Shown one piece after another: positions 47,056 to 58,700 of a DNA stretch of 64,000 bases. Each line of letters opens with the position of its first letter. The stretch's first letter is position 1. The stretch comes from Cryptomeria japonica (lineage: Eukaryota; Streptophyta; Pinopsida; Cupressales; Cupressaceae), in contig NC_081409.1 of the NCBI RefSeq assembly GCF_030272615.1, positions 874,188,594 through 874,252,593 on the forward strand, in the 5' to 3' direction. Position numbers and translations under genes: made by a program. Under the pieces are notes generated by a model, which did no database searches, had not been told where the DNA came from, and worked only from the letters and a program-made list of their open reading frames with translations.

Positions 47056-47460
47056 AACTTTACCATTGTTTATCTCTCAACCAATACCTCTAATTCCTGC
47101 AACCACTTCTATTACCCAATACATATAGATATTGATACTTTCATCCTCTCACATTCTTAATCTTTCAATTTTTCTCTTGAGATTATGTAACTTGACTTGC
47201 TCGATCTTCTTTTCTCCTTCATAAATGCTGCTAAGTTTCTCCCAAACATCCTTAGAGGATTTGCAGTCTGTCACCTTCAAAAGTTCAAAATTAGACAATC
47301 CACTTATAATTGCAATCCTTGGATTTTCATTGTTCATGTATTCCTTGACTTCATCTGGAGTAGTAAGTGGGGTAGAGGGAGCAGTATAACCATCTATAAC
47401 AAAGTTCCAAACTCTATAATCTATAGAATTCAAATATGATTCCATACTAATCTTCCAAAA
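47056..47460 (-). pseudogene. Copia element C: N-terminal gag
   Basis: The frame 47445-47149 has the copia gag start region (YRVWNFVIDGY), then SKDVWEKLSSIYEGEKKI and KLHNLKRKIERLRM, the UBN2 core. It continues in broken form to 47061, where copia A was inserted. The rest of the gag is at 10,800-11,310. Its sequence differs clearly from A and B, so C is another family. Confidence 0.8.
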
Positions 47461-47559
47461 AGATTAGTTTGTGCCATCAAACTTTAGAATCTTGTAGGAT
47501 CCATCTTGTGCCATCCTAGATCTTCCTCAAGCAAATAAGTTTCTCCTAGAGGAACACAA

Positions 47560-47570
47560 CTCTGATACAA
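47560..47570 (-). other. Primer binding site of copia C (decayed)
   Basis: TTGTATCAGAG on minus: the TGGTATCAGAG site with one G lost. It is followed by the LTR on +. Confidence 0.6.
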
Positions 47571-47572
47571 AT

Positions 47573-47957
47573 TTTTGAACACACCTTGGGAATGAGAGTG
47601 TGGGTGAATTAGTATAGACCTTAAAATAATCATAACTCACACCTTAGCTCCACAAATCATTGTTATCTTAATATTATCCTTATCAGTAATAATGAAACAT
47701 ATAATAGTGAAAAATAATGCACAAGAAAACACTAAATTTACATGAAAAACCCAAATAGGAAAAATCCATGGTGATAATCTACTCACAATATATGAAATTA
47801 TTATGACTTAGTTTTAGGCTCACTACCAATGAAACATACTTCCACCTAAAAGAATTCCAAGCTAAGATGTAATATCCCAGAGCAAGATATAATAAGGACT
47901 TATAGGATGAAGCTCACTACTCTAGGGAAAGATACAATAAGGCTTGCAAGTTGAATC
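47573..47957 (-). repeat. 5' LTR of copia C, left part
   Basis: Begins about 47573 after the primer site, with a GTGGGTGAATTAG stretch and a copia box around 47,740 (AAAACCCAAATAGGAAAAA). It is cut at 47957 by element F, with the duplication GAATC at 47953-47957. Confidence 0.65.
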
Positions 47958-49237
47958 TGTTGATTAGGTTGAAAGCACCAGAATTCTGAGAAGGGGGGGT
48001 CGGGGATGAATTAGTATTCCCACAAATAAAATAAAAACTACTTTTCACTAATTATAACCGTCCACAAAAATATCAAACAAACTTGATTGATAAAAAGTAA
48101 CTAATGCAGAATAAACATGAAGAACATAGCCACAAGATAAACATCGGATTTTATACATGGAAAACCCAAAGTGGAAAAACCATAGAGAGTGTTAACTATT
48201 AGGAGAATATAACTAGTTATATTTGTGTTTACAAAGAGGTGGCTCAATGCTAGGTGGCTCACTACCATATTACAAAAATGGCTCACTATCAGACTGCTCA
48301 CTACATATATTCAAAGAGATTGCTAACTATCAGAATGCTCACTAAAACTGAAAAGGGTGAACCGATAAGGTTTACATCTCCAAATACATGGGATCAGTTC
48401 CTATTTTAAGCTCACAAATCTCAAATTCTACAATAGATCCAGTTAGAGATCTCTATACAAATGTCTTGTAGCGGGTCTGATAAAGGACTATTGCATTACT
48501 GCAATACTATCTACGTTGGTTGTCCACAACTCACACTTTAAACACACACTTCTATCTTCATTGCAAAATTTGTTTCGCATATCACACACCTTCACACACT
48601 CAATCTCTTGTTCAATTCTCCTTATGCTGCTACATATGAATATGTATATATATATCAGAGAGGAAAAATACAACTACTATGTTGGCCAAGCCCAACACAT
48701 TATTGATAAGGTCATGTTGGCCTCTGCAAGACTTATACATACTTCCTTTGCATACTCCAATTTCCAATGCTGAGATTACCAAAAAGGGATAGGGTCATCC
48801 AAACCCAATAATACCAATCCAATATCACAAAATCAAGCCCAATATCTCCAAAACGTAGACTTTGTGTGTACCAAGAAAACCGAAACACAAAAATCAAAGA
48901 CATACTTCTAACAATTACCAAAATTGCTAACATTGGGACACATAACTAATACCAAGATCAATGAGAAATCCTAACACTGGCATACTAGGATCAATGAGAA
49001 ATCCATGAAACCTCTAAAGTCATCATCCATGACTATCCATGCTACATAATACCTTCCCACCAAAACCACAACATATGAACTAGACATATATATTGATTGC
49101 ATAACAATCCATAACATCCATAACATTCATAACATTTGGATTAATATCCAGACCGCATACATAGTCCAGTCCAAAACTGATTGACTGGTTTGACATCAAT
49201 AAAAATATTATTCAACATTATTCACACAAGTCTAGCA
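47958..49237 (-). repeat. 3' LTR of element F (1280 bp)
   Basis: Starts TGTTGATTAGG and ends TCTAGCA on +, followed by ATCTCCCCTTTG (polypurine tract on minus). Shares with A, B and C a G-run/GATGAATTAG box near its + start and the GGAAAACCCAAAGTGG box around 48,160. Confidence 0.85.
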
Positions 49238-49469
49238 ATCTCCCCTTTGTCATTGATGGAAAAACATATTGAAAACGTGACTGCACAACTTCCCCTTACT
49301 CATACAATTCCTCAAATCAACATTCCTTGAAATCATATTGCTTTCTCCCCCTTTTGACATCAAGGACAAAAGATGCCTTTGATGAAAAAGGAAAGAATAG
49401 ATATATACAACCAAAATTGTCAAAATCTAAATCTCACACAAGAACTTTTAGCCATTCTTCTTCAAAAAT
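49238..49469 (-). other. Polypurine tract and 3' end of element F internal region
   Basis: CTCCCCTTT at 49240-49248 abuts the LTR. Related tracts lie near 49292-49298 (CTTCCCCTT) and 49347-49356 (CTCCCCCTTT). No gene seen. Confidence 0.6.
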
Positions 49470-50288
49470 TGATGCAGGAGCATCCCAGTCGATGAGCAAT
49501 CTTGCATCAACCAAAAATATTTCCTTTCAGTTTTGTTATTGTTTAGTTCCTTGTGCAGTTTTCTATATTCTTAATGGTATGTACTGGTAGAAGCTTGTTC
49601 TTCATGGTAGATCTTGTTTGCAGTTTCTTGGTGGTTTCATATGGTTGACTCTAGATTTCTAGTTCATTTGGGTTCTTCTTTGGTCAGTTATCGCTTCTAG
49701 TTGGCTCCTAATGGGTTCTCAGGATAGTTCTTGTACTTAATGGTTGGTTTTTCTTCATTACTGGCATGATTCTTGGTGTGTGGATCCATCTTGGGTCTTG
49801 TCCGATGTTTCTTGGCATGTGGTCGACCTTCCTACTAAACTGCATCACTTGGTTGTTATTTTCTAGAAGGATTTCTTAAATCTTAGGGCCGACCTAATTA
49901 CACGTTTCATTTTCCTACATTAGTGAATATAATCATTTGAGGCTAACCCAAATATGTTTCGGTGGGTATAAATATCATGTTATGTGATCATTTGTAGGGT
50001 CAAAGGAAGTAGAATTAAGAATAAGGATTGAGATTCACATGTTATGATCTTGTTGATTCTTAGAGTCCTGGTTGGATTGTATCTAGCTTGAAGCCTGCAT
50101 ATAATCAGTTAACTAGCGGATGTTCTTTGATGATAATATGAAGATTGTTGGATGATTGTCGAAAGTTCTAAGGCTGTAATCTGATCTGTTTATGTGAATT
50201 TGTTATGTTTCCTTACTACTTTTGTTGTGTCTCTCTTGCTGTATAAGCCGATTGACTCTTTTGATGGTTCTTACTGGTAATGGTTGCA
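49470..50288 (+). repeat. 5' LTR of element H (819 bp)
   Basis: TGATGCAGGAGCATCC...GGTTGCA. Matches 52395-52724 plus 53655-54140. Confidence 0.85.
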
Positions 50289-50293
50289 TTAAT

Positions 50294-50305
50294 TGGTATT
50301 AGAGC
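50294..50305 (+). other. Primer binding site of element H
   Basis: TGGTATTAGAGC, five bases after the LTR. One base from the initiator tRNA-Met complement. Confidence 0.85.
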
Positions 50306-50310
50306 TGGTT

Positions 50311-51400
50311 ATGGACCGGCTGGTGGAAGAATCATTTGCGAACATTGAGGAATTCCTTGAGGTGGATAGATCACCAATTGGAGGTAGGCTAAGTGTGTGT
50401 TCAATAAATTGTTGAGGGGAGGCAATTGAAATTGGTAGTCAGATCATCGAGTTGAGGCAGTTCGCCAGACTAGAAAGAGAGATGTTGCCGAGGAGAATAA
50501 ACCCCCAGAGGGTAGAACAGATGATGGAAGACTTCAAGAATGAAGTGAGGAATGAAATCCAGAATGCTTTGGTTGGTTTGTGAAGAAACCTTGACTCTGA
50601 GGATGAGTATGAGGAAGCTAGTGAAGAGCATGAGGAAGTTGAAGGACCAAAAGATGAGAGAGAGGAAATATTCCTAAGATCAGTGGCGCAAGAAAGTAAA
50701 GTGCATAAAGTTGAGGTTTCTAACTTTTCTGGAACACTGAACCTGGAGGATATGATCGATTGGATTGGAGAGTTGGAGGACTAATTTGAGTTTGAGGATG
50801 TTAAGGACCCGCAGAGAGTCCAGTTGGCACAAACCAAGTTGAAAGGGCATGTTGTCTTGTGGTGGAAAGAGTTGCAGAAAGACATAGTAGAGAATGGTGA
50901 GTTGAAGATTACCCGATGGAGATAGATGGTTGCAAGGTTGAAGGCCATGTTCATACCGGGAGACTATGAACTAGAGTTGTTCAAGAAATTACAGAACCTA
51001 AAATAGAGAAACATGATTGTGAAGGATTTCTAAAAGGTGGTAATCAGATCTGGACATAGAGAGATGGACAAATAATAAGTGGTGAGGTACATCAATGGAC
51101 TTTCTTTTAACATTCAAGATGATATGAGTATGTTGAAGGTTTCAATAGTTGAAGAAGCTTACTAGTATACTTTGAAGGCTGAGGAGAAGGTGAGAAGAAG
51201 ATAAGTGAATAATGGAAAGGAGAAATTCAAGATGAATGATAGTATGAAGAAACCAGTTGAAGAAGAGGAGTCAAAACCTAAGTGTAGTAAAGAACCAAAA
51301 CATAAGACACCAAGGAAGGGTAGTAGCAGTACCAGTAGAGAATTTCTTGGCAAATGTTTCAAGTATGGAGAGACCGAACATAGATCCTATTAATGTAAGC
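50311..51400 (+). pseudogene. Gag of element H
   Basis: Starts with the ATG at 50311, five bases after the primer site. Homology runs across about ten in-frame stops: an acidic region (50,590-50,680), then VSNFSGTLNLEDMIDWI, LKGHVVLWWKELQKD, MVARLKAMFIPGDYE and YINGLSFNIQDDMSML, the gag core of Ty3/gypsy elements. The zinc knuckle near 51,354-51,390 reads CFKYGETEHRSY, with the second Cys as Tyr. Confidence 0.85.
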
Positions 51401-51539
51401 AAGGAATGGAAAGAAGTTGTATGGAAAGTAAAGAACCGGATGGTACCAGATCTAACTGTGCACTGGAGCAAGGAGAATCCCTTATGCTCAAAAAAAGGAT
51501 ATTGGATCTACTTAGAGGAAGAGTCTTTTCCAGACAGTA

Positions 51540-52185
51540 TGCAAATTGGGTGGTAAGTGTTGCAAGGTCAACATAGATAGTGGAAGTACTCATAATTTAG
51601 TATCTGAGGAGATGGTTGAGAGTCTTGGATTGAAGAGGCTCTAGAATCCTTGTCCTTATGAGGTAAGTTGGTTACAATATGATCAGAAGGTAGAGATAAA
51701 GGAGCTCTGTTTGGTGAGTTTCAATATTGGGCCTTTCAAAGATGAAGTTTTATGTGATATTGTGTCAATAAATGTTTATCATGTCTTATTGGAAAAACCT
51801 TGGCAGTATGATAGAGGATCTATTTATGACTATAGAAGAAACCTAGTTATTATTGAAAAGGATGGGCAAAAGTTCACATTGATTCCTTTGAAGGAGAGAG
51901 AGAAGGAGGTGAAGAATCTGAGTCTTGAGAGAAGTTGCACTACTAAGAAACCAGTGATAGGGGTTATATCGGAAGGATTGATGGAACCAATAGCAGAGGT
52001 TATACCAGAGGTTTTAAAGAAAGGTCTGATAGAACTAGTTGTAGAGATTATAATGGAGGGTGACATGAGCTTGCAGAAGGATCTAACAGATGAGTGTGAT
52101 GGACAGATGGAACCGGTCGACAGAGAGATGATGGTGACAAACCGGATGAAGTCTTGTGGTAGAGCTAAATCAGAGTTGTAGAAAT
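51540..52185 (+). pseudogene. Retropepsin-like protease of element H
   Basis: VNIDSGSTHNLVSEEM (51,562-51,610) carries an intact D-S-G. The following frame (51711-52181, 156 codons) continues with CDIVSINVYHVLLEKPWQYDRG, the second-loop region of gypsy proteases. A stop near 51,642 interrupts. The tail, with repeated GLMEPIAEVIPEVLKKGLIE-type units, is Glu/Lys-rich. Its role would be Gag maturation. Confidence 0.8.
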
Positions 52186-52394
52186 AGAGACAATGTGTTG
52201 ATCAGAAGAAAAGAAAGAGAAACAAAGAGGCTCAGAGGTTAGAGAAGCTGGTTGAGCCACCAGAGGAGCTAAAACAGAGGTTGGCAGATAAAGAAGATGT
52301 TTGGATCAGAAATGAGCATGGGGTCTTCATTCCAAATGTTTTTAGATGTTCATGAGTTGCGTCTCATGGAACATATTTTTCTACCTAGTTTGTC
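52186..52394 (+). other. Remnant downstream of H protease
   Basis: Reads as a short charged stretch (KQRLADKEDVWIRNEHGVF) of the type that precedes RT in related elements, then meets the LTR. The deletion of RT through integrase falls here. Confidence 0.5.
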
Positions 52395-54140
52395 TGATGT
52401 AGGAGCATCCCCGATTGATGAGAAATGTTGTATCAACTAAAAATATTTCCTTTTCAGTTTTTTTATTGTTTAGTTCCTTGTACATTTTTTTGTATTCTTA
52501 CTGATAGTGGCTTTTTCTTCATGGCGGATCTTGTTTGTAGTTTCCTGGCAGTTTCATATGGTTGATTCTAGATTTCTAGTTCATTTGGGTTCTTCTCTGA
52601 TCAATTATTGCTTCCAGTTGGTGGCTTTTGGGTTCTCGGGATAGTTCTTGTGCTTACCAGTTGGTTTTCCTTCATTACCGACATGATTCTTGGCATGTGG
52701 ATCCATCTTGGGTCTTGTCCAATGTGCTGGCAATTGACACTCATTTGGTTGGTTTCAATATGTTGTCATTCATGGCAACTTGTCAACATGTTCTAGCTTT
52801 CACATTTTGGTCTGGTTGATTACCGACAGACACTTCACCAGCACCGACACTGACACCGGTGGGTATCTTCACTAGTTGGAAGGAATTATTTGGGTACCAA
52901 CATTGCAGGCCAACATTACTTCATCAGGTTATTGATATTCAAGGCTGACATCATTTTGGGAGATCCGACATTAGCAATTGATTTTGATATTTATGCATAT
53001 ATGTTATTAAGCCGACATGTATTTTCATTTTGTAATTATCTTTGTAAGCTGACATTAGGCATCATGGATTGTAAGGGTATATAGGTTAGTTGATTACATC
53101 ATTTTGAATGATGCAAGGTATTGAATAAAAATTTAATGCAAGATATGTGAGATAGATCATGTATGTGAGGACATTTATGTAAGAGGGTATTCCGGAAAGG
53201 ATTTAGTATTTTAGACTGGAATAGATGGAGCTTAACTGAAACTGTATTCAGGCATAGAAGATGCTATCTTTGCAGTTCACTCATTTCTCTGGATTGTAGT
53301 CTGGATTTGTATGTAGTCAGTGAGGCTCCTTTTGTGATTGAGTAGTATGCTCTAGGTTGTAAGCCTTCATGCATGTGCAGGCCCCTATATTTTGTAATAT
53401 CTTTTCATATGGCCAGAGGATTGATATTGTGATTCACAAATCCCACTACAGTTTTTCCTCTTTGAGGTTTTCCACATATAATTCTCTGTGTTACGATATT
53501 CATTTATGTGATTGGCTTATTGGTTGCTTTACTTCATTCAATCTTATATATACCAGTATAGTGGTTGGTGAATGCATGTTTTAATAAGGTTAAATTTGAT
53601 CATTCCTATAGAACATTGATTCACCACCCCTCTTAGTGTTCTTAGATTCCAACATGATGTTCCTTGGTGTGTGGCCGACCTTAATGTTGAACCGCATCAC
53701 TTGGTTATTATTTTTTGGAAGGATTTCTTAAATCTTAGGGCTGACCTAGTTACATGTGTCATTTTCCTGCATTGGTGAATGTAATCCTTTGAGGTCGACC
53801 TAGATATGTTCTAGTGGGTTTAAATATGATGTTATGTGATCATTTTTAGGGGTAGAGGAAGTAGAACTAAGAATAAGGATTAAGATTCACATGTTGTGAT
53901 TCGGTTGATTCTTAGAGTCCCAGTTGGATTGTATCTAGCTTGAAGCCTGCATGTAATTGGTTAACTACCTGATGTTCTTTGATGATAATATGAATATTGT
54001 TAGATGATTATCGAAAGTTCTAAGGCTATAATCAGATCTATTTATGTGAATTTGTTATGTTTCCTTATTGCTTCCATTGTGTCTCTCTTGCCACATAAGC
54101 CAAATGACTCTTTTGAGGGTTCTTACCGGTTATGATTGCA
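52395..54140 (+). repeat. 3' LTR of element H, containing a solo LTR
   Basis: Collinear with 49470-50288. Interrupted from 52725 to 53654. Confidence 0.85.
52725..53654 (+). repeat. Solo copia-type LTR (930 bp)
   Basis: TGCTGGCAATTGACAC...GATTCCAACA, with no internal region. Flanks are CAATG (left) and TGATG (right). The uninterrupted H LTR at 49,809 has CGATG, so the two duplications differ from it by opposite-strand CpG decay. The start resembles the TGTTGGCATT start of A and B, read in the opposite direction to them. Confidence 0.8.
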
Positions 54141-54159
54141 TCAGAAATATAAGCTCGTA

Positions 54160-55860
54160 TTTTTCTTATAGATCCAGAAGAACTTCCCAAGAATTTATAG
54201 CTAGTTCGATACTTATAGAAATATTTCTGTACTCAGTGATTAGATCAATTGGATTTGAAAGATTATCTAGAGTAGTTGGATTCTACTCATACACAACTGC
54301 ATTTTTAATCAATACTGAAAAGTGCTCTATAAGCTTAGCTTCAACAATTTCTTTAACTTTCCAAAACATGCTCACAAAGTCTTCTTTCTGCATTTGCAGT
54401 AGAAGGAGCTCAACTTGAAGAGAATTATTTCTTTTCCTTTGCTCACCATCCTTATCATTCAGAAAATCAAAAGACTTGCTTAGACTTGTCAGTTCATCTT
54501 CAATAGCATCAATCTTACCTTTGTGCTTCATTGTAGTTGTCAGCCAAGATATACAATATATGTAGACTCTGCTAGAATTGCCGATATAGTATCTCAATTC
54601 CTCAATACATGTTGACAAGTTATTTTGTGCAATGATACATTCATTCAATAGTTTTTGCATATCCAGGCATTTTATTTCAACTGGCTGCTCACACATTATT
54701 TCTTCTAGAACCTCATTCAAATATTTCAGGAGCAGGTTACTGATATCCTTAGGGCTCATGTTGTTCTAGATCAAATGCTTCATCAGAATGCTCTCAATTA
54801 TGTCTAACTTGACTAAATTCAACTATTTCATACCAATCTTCTTGATTCCATCTAAACTGTCAACCAATTTTAGCAAATTAGACTCATCATCTAAATCTCC
54901 AACTTCTTTCTCTCCAAATTCAAAAATTTCTCTAGCTACAAGGGATTTCAGATTATCAATCACCACAACATTTTTCACCTTGCTTCTCTTTGTCTTTAAA
55001 CTATTAACAGGAACAAACTATCTCCTTTTCTTCTTTTTGAAGGATGACTCTCCAAAACCAGAAGAGAAAGACATAGAAATCGGGCCAACACTCCACATAT
55101 CCACAAAATCATTTCAAATAGCCATTTCAAACTTCTTCTTTGTTAGCCAAATTGTTCAAGTACCTAAATATCCACCTTGCAATAGGAACACTAGACTCCA
55201 TATGACATCATATTTTATTGAAAGGGACTCCAAACAATGCATAACCAAACTTACAAGCAATGACCCAAACCAAAAAGCATAATTCATCTCTTTTGTCATC
55301 TTAATATTTACTAACAACAAATCTTTTAGTAATTCACACAAGTCGAATGATTTGTTCTCCATCACAAGCATATGTGCCATATATACTGCAACTTCTAAGG
55401 TGGCACCTTCCCTATTTCTAAAATATATTTTATAAGAGATGTCATAGGCAACATACCTCAACATAGGGTTGATTATTGTGTTAATGATTAGAGCTCACTG
55501 ATCACCATTCATGCCAGTTAGGGATTCCACTTCTTTGTTCAAGATTGACTTCTTTGTTGAAACTTCTACATTATCGCACAAGCTGGTGACCATAGAAATG
55601 ATTTATATCATGATCGAATTGGATTTATCCAACATGATGCAACTATCTGATGCACAGATAAGAATTGCCCTGATAACTTTTTCATTGTCAAACCTAGGGA
55701 ATTTGGTCCATTTTATACCTTTTCCTTCTAATTCTTTGACCCTTTGCAATTCACCATTATTCAAACTGGCTTCAACAACTCTGATCTTCTTCAGGCTAAA
55801 CTCATCTAGGACTACCTTGGCCATAATCTAAAATTCCTCTCTACTAGATTCTCTAATGAT
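54160..55860 (-). pseudogene. Accessory reading frame of element F, unknown function
   Basis: On minus from the ATG at 55824 (AKVVLDEFSLKKIRVVEASL) through 55464-55156 (AVYMAHMLVMENKSFDLCEL) to 54759-54283 (NLLLKYLNEVLEEIMCEQ, ending in a long helical, probably coiled-coil region), about 540 codons broken by some nine stops or frameshifts. A basic patch KKKKRR lies near 55,020. It is mostly helical, without protease, RT or integrase motifs. It follows the zinc-knuckle gag in the same direction, where pol would be expected. In layout it recalls the accessory frame in the LTR of G, but I see no clear sequence match. Element H cuts off its end. Confidence 0.5.
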
Positions 55861-56070
55861 CAATTTTCCTTCCATGATTTATCTCATTTCTCACTCAGCT
55901 ACTACTCTACTACTCACAATTTTCTTAAACATAAATGATCGATATGAACTCAAAAACTGATACTTTACTTGCTAAAGATACTTTATTAGGGTTTTTCCAC
56001 CAATAATTATCTTATCAATGATGTCAGGATGATTCCTCTGATTACCAGATACCACTCAAGAACTATCATG

Positions 56071-57100
56071 TCAGATTAGTGACTCTTTGAGATCAAAACT
56101 CCCCCTGACCCAAAACTCTAAAGTTAATTTTATTGGAGGAAGAGGTTCTTGCACTAGATTCCAGTACGTCAGGTTCACTTCCTTTGTTCTCACTCTTCTT
56201 TCTCTAGGCCAAATTTTATTTCTTCTTTGATTCACCATTCTTAATGACATTCTTCTGAACAAATTTCTCCACCTTCTCATTCCTGCATTGATTAGCATAA
56301 TGTCCAGTCTGCTTGCATTTGAAACAACTAACAATATTCCTCTTGGATCTTACCAGATGTGGTCTATATCTACATTGACTAGCCTTATGTCTATAGTTAT
56401 TGGAAATGTAACAATATTCATAAAAGTTGTATCTCTTCTTGTTTGTAGCAATTGGATTATAATTCAGATTCACAACATTATTTCTATAGAGACTCACTTT
56501 ATGTCCAAACATATTGCAACTATAACCTTGAATGCTTCTACAATTTATTTTTTGTGTCCAAATTTATTGTATTTAAAACAATAGCCATGAAAATATGGGT
56601 ACCTTTGTGCATTAGGTTATTGAACCGATGATCTTCTTGCATTTTATTTCTAAATCCAGGTCTTCTTCTCATCTTCTAACTTCTTCTCTACTTCAACTTT
56701 AACTTCTTTGTTTTCTTTATCATTATGATCTAGGCACATACTGGGTTGGAAACCAAGTCCAATTTTATCTAAATTAACTTGTTGCATGTTGATCAAATAT
56801 TCTAGGAGCTTACTACTATCAAGGATCTTATTCTCTGCCTTTATATTATTCACCCCTTGTTCAAGCTTTTCACAGTCTCCAGACTTCTTCTTTATTGTCT
56901 CTTTCAGGAGAAGTTCTGACTTGTCCTTTTCCTCAATCTTCTACATTAGATTTTTGATAGTCTCATTCGCCTTCCAGATTTTCTCTCTTAGCTTTAACAC
57001 ACATTCATTTTCTACCTTCGCATTCTCCTTCAATTATTCATTATCCAATTCAACACTTTCCAAATCTTCAAGACTAGTCTTCAATTCTCCATCCATCTAA
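56071..57100 (-). pseudogene. Gag-like region of element F with zinc knuckles
   Basis: On minus: a coiled-coil region (57,100-56,860), LLEYLINMQQVNLDKIGLGF near 56,790, an acidic/Lys-rich stretch, then CFKCKQTGHYANQC (intact C-C-H-C, about 56,330-56,290), preceded by a second Cys/His cluster (CYISNNYRHKASQC). Coiled coil, G-L-G-F and knuckle in that order are the C-terminal half of some copia gags. The N-terminal gag core was not seen. Stops and frame changes are frequent. Confidence 0.65.
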
Positions 57101-57202
57101 AAGTTTTATGCCAAGCATGTAGGTGCCATGACTTCAACCAACATGGATCTCCCTCAAAGCGGTTAAGCTCTCCAAGCAAAGGACCAAAGGTTTGATACTA
57201 AT

Positions 57203-58452
57203 TCTTGATCAAGTTGATAGCACCAAAATATTAAGAGGGGGGTGAATCAGTATTCAAACAGATTAAAGAAAAACAAATTTTCATCAATTATAACTATCCA
57301 CAAAAATATCAAACAAACTTGACTGATAAAAAGAATCTAATTCAAAATAAATGTGAAGAACACAACCACAAGATAAACACTGGATTTTATATGTGGAAAC
57401 CCCAAAGTGGGGAAACCCACGAAGAGTATTAACTCTCAAGAGAATATAACTAGATACATTTGTGTTTACAAAGAGGTGGCTCACTATTGAGTGGCTCATT
57501 TCTAGATTACAAAAATGACTCACTGCAGATATACAAAGAAATGGCTAACTATCAGAATTCTCACCACAACTAAAAATATTTGCACCTCCAAATGTATGGG
57601 ATCAGTTGCAAGTTTAAGCTCAAATTACAAATCTCAAATTCTACAACAAATCTGGTTAGAGATCTCTACAATTGCCCTACAATAGGTCCGATAAAGGGCT
57701 ACTGCATTACTACAATATTGTCTACCTTTTTTGTCTGCAACTCACACTTCACACACACACACACACACACTTCTATCTTCACTACCAACTTTATTTCTTA
57801 TATCACACACCTTCGCACACTCAATCTCTTGTTTTATTCACCTTATGCTGCTACATATGAATATGTATATATATCAAAGGGTACAAATATAAAATAGTGT
57901 CTCGGTCATGACCAACATGTTATCAATAAGTTCATGTTGACCTCCACAAGACTTCTACATGCTTTCTTTGCATACTCCAACTTGCAATGCATATATCAAG
58001 ATTACTGTAAAGGAATAGGGTCATCCAGACCCAAGAATATCGATCCAATATAAAAATATCAAGCCCAACATCTCCAAAGTGTAGACTCCATGTGTACCAA
58101 GAAAACAATAACACAAAACTCAAAGAGATACTTCTGACAATTACCAAAACTGCTAACACTGGGACACATAACTAATATTGGGATCAATGAGAACTCCTAA
58201 TACTGGGATACTGATATCAATGAGAACTCCTTGAAATCTCTAAAGTGATCATCTAGGACTATCCATGTTGTATAATAACTTATGACCAAAACCACAACAT
58301 CTGAACTAAACATACATATTGACTTCATAACAATCCATATTATTCATAACATCCAGACTAATATCCGGAGCACATACATAATTCGGTCCAAAACCAAACG
58401 AATAATTTGACATCAATGACAACATTATCCAACATTATTCACATGTCTAATA
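57203..58452 (-). repeat. 5' LTR of element F (1250 bp)
   Basis: Collinear with 47958-49237. A (CA)n run lies at about 57,743-57,769, and the G-run/GGTGAATCAG box near 57,233. Confidence 0.85.
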
Positions 58453-58457
58453 GAATC

Positions 58458-58700
58458 TCATTGCTCTAGAAAAAGATACAGTAGGACTCGTAGGATGAAG
58501 CTTACTACTCCAAGGCAAGAAACATAGACTTGTTGAAAATATTCACTATCTCCAATAAGGTAAATGAGAATCTAAATCAGTAAAAATAAAGTCTTCTTCA
58601 AATATGAAGCTATCCTTGAACCACTGTTACAAGCAATCAACTCCAATAATAATCACCATCACACTATCTCACCTTTGAATTAAAAAAACTGCAAATGATA
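58458..58700 (-). repeat. 5' LTR of copia C, continued
   Basis: Resumes C's LTR after F. The repeated motif GATACARTARGRCTYRYARG(A/G)TGAAGC is present on both sides of F (47,900-47,955 and 58,475-58,500). The outer LTR end could not be placed and may be further right. Confidence 0.45.

Larger units (their letters stand above)
49470..54140 (+). mobile_element. Gag-protease-only gypsy-type element H
   Basis: LTRs 49470-50288 and 52395-54140 (811 bp once the inserted solo LTR is removed). Primer site 50294-50305. The internal region of 2.1 kb holds gag and a protease and then meets the second LTR, so RT, RNase H and integrase are absent. I could not find a convincing target duplication (left flank AAAAT, right flank TCAGA). 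It is inserted in element F in the opposite sense. Confidence 0.8.
47958..58452 (-). mobile_element. Copia-like element F without pol, inserted in C LTR
   Basis: LTRs 47958-49237 and 57203-58452, with exact duplication GAATC at 47953-47957 and 58453-58457. A decayed primer site (TAGTATCAAA on minus, 57200-57191) is spaced two bases from the LTR, as in A and B, and a polypurine tract adjoins the other LTR. The internal region holds gag-like and accessory frames but no protease, RT or integrase that I can recognise. Element H interrupts it from 49470 to 54140. Confidence 0.85.

Noticed and set aside
49465-54145. Target duplication of element H
   Set aside because: AAAAT on the left and TCAGA on the right do not match; no alternative boundary gave a convincing pair.
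54788-55282. 164-codon + strand frame
   Set aside because: Shadow of the F accessory frame; low-complexity Phe/Ser-rich translation.
57743-57769. (CA)n microsatellite as a separate feature
   Set aside because: Real but ordinary; noted within the F LTR. The similar run near 58,736 is shorter.
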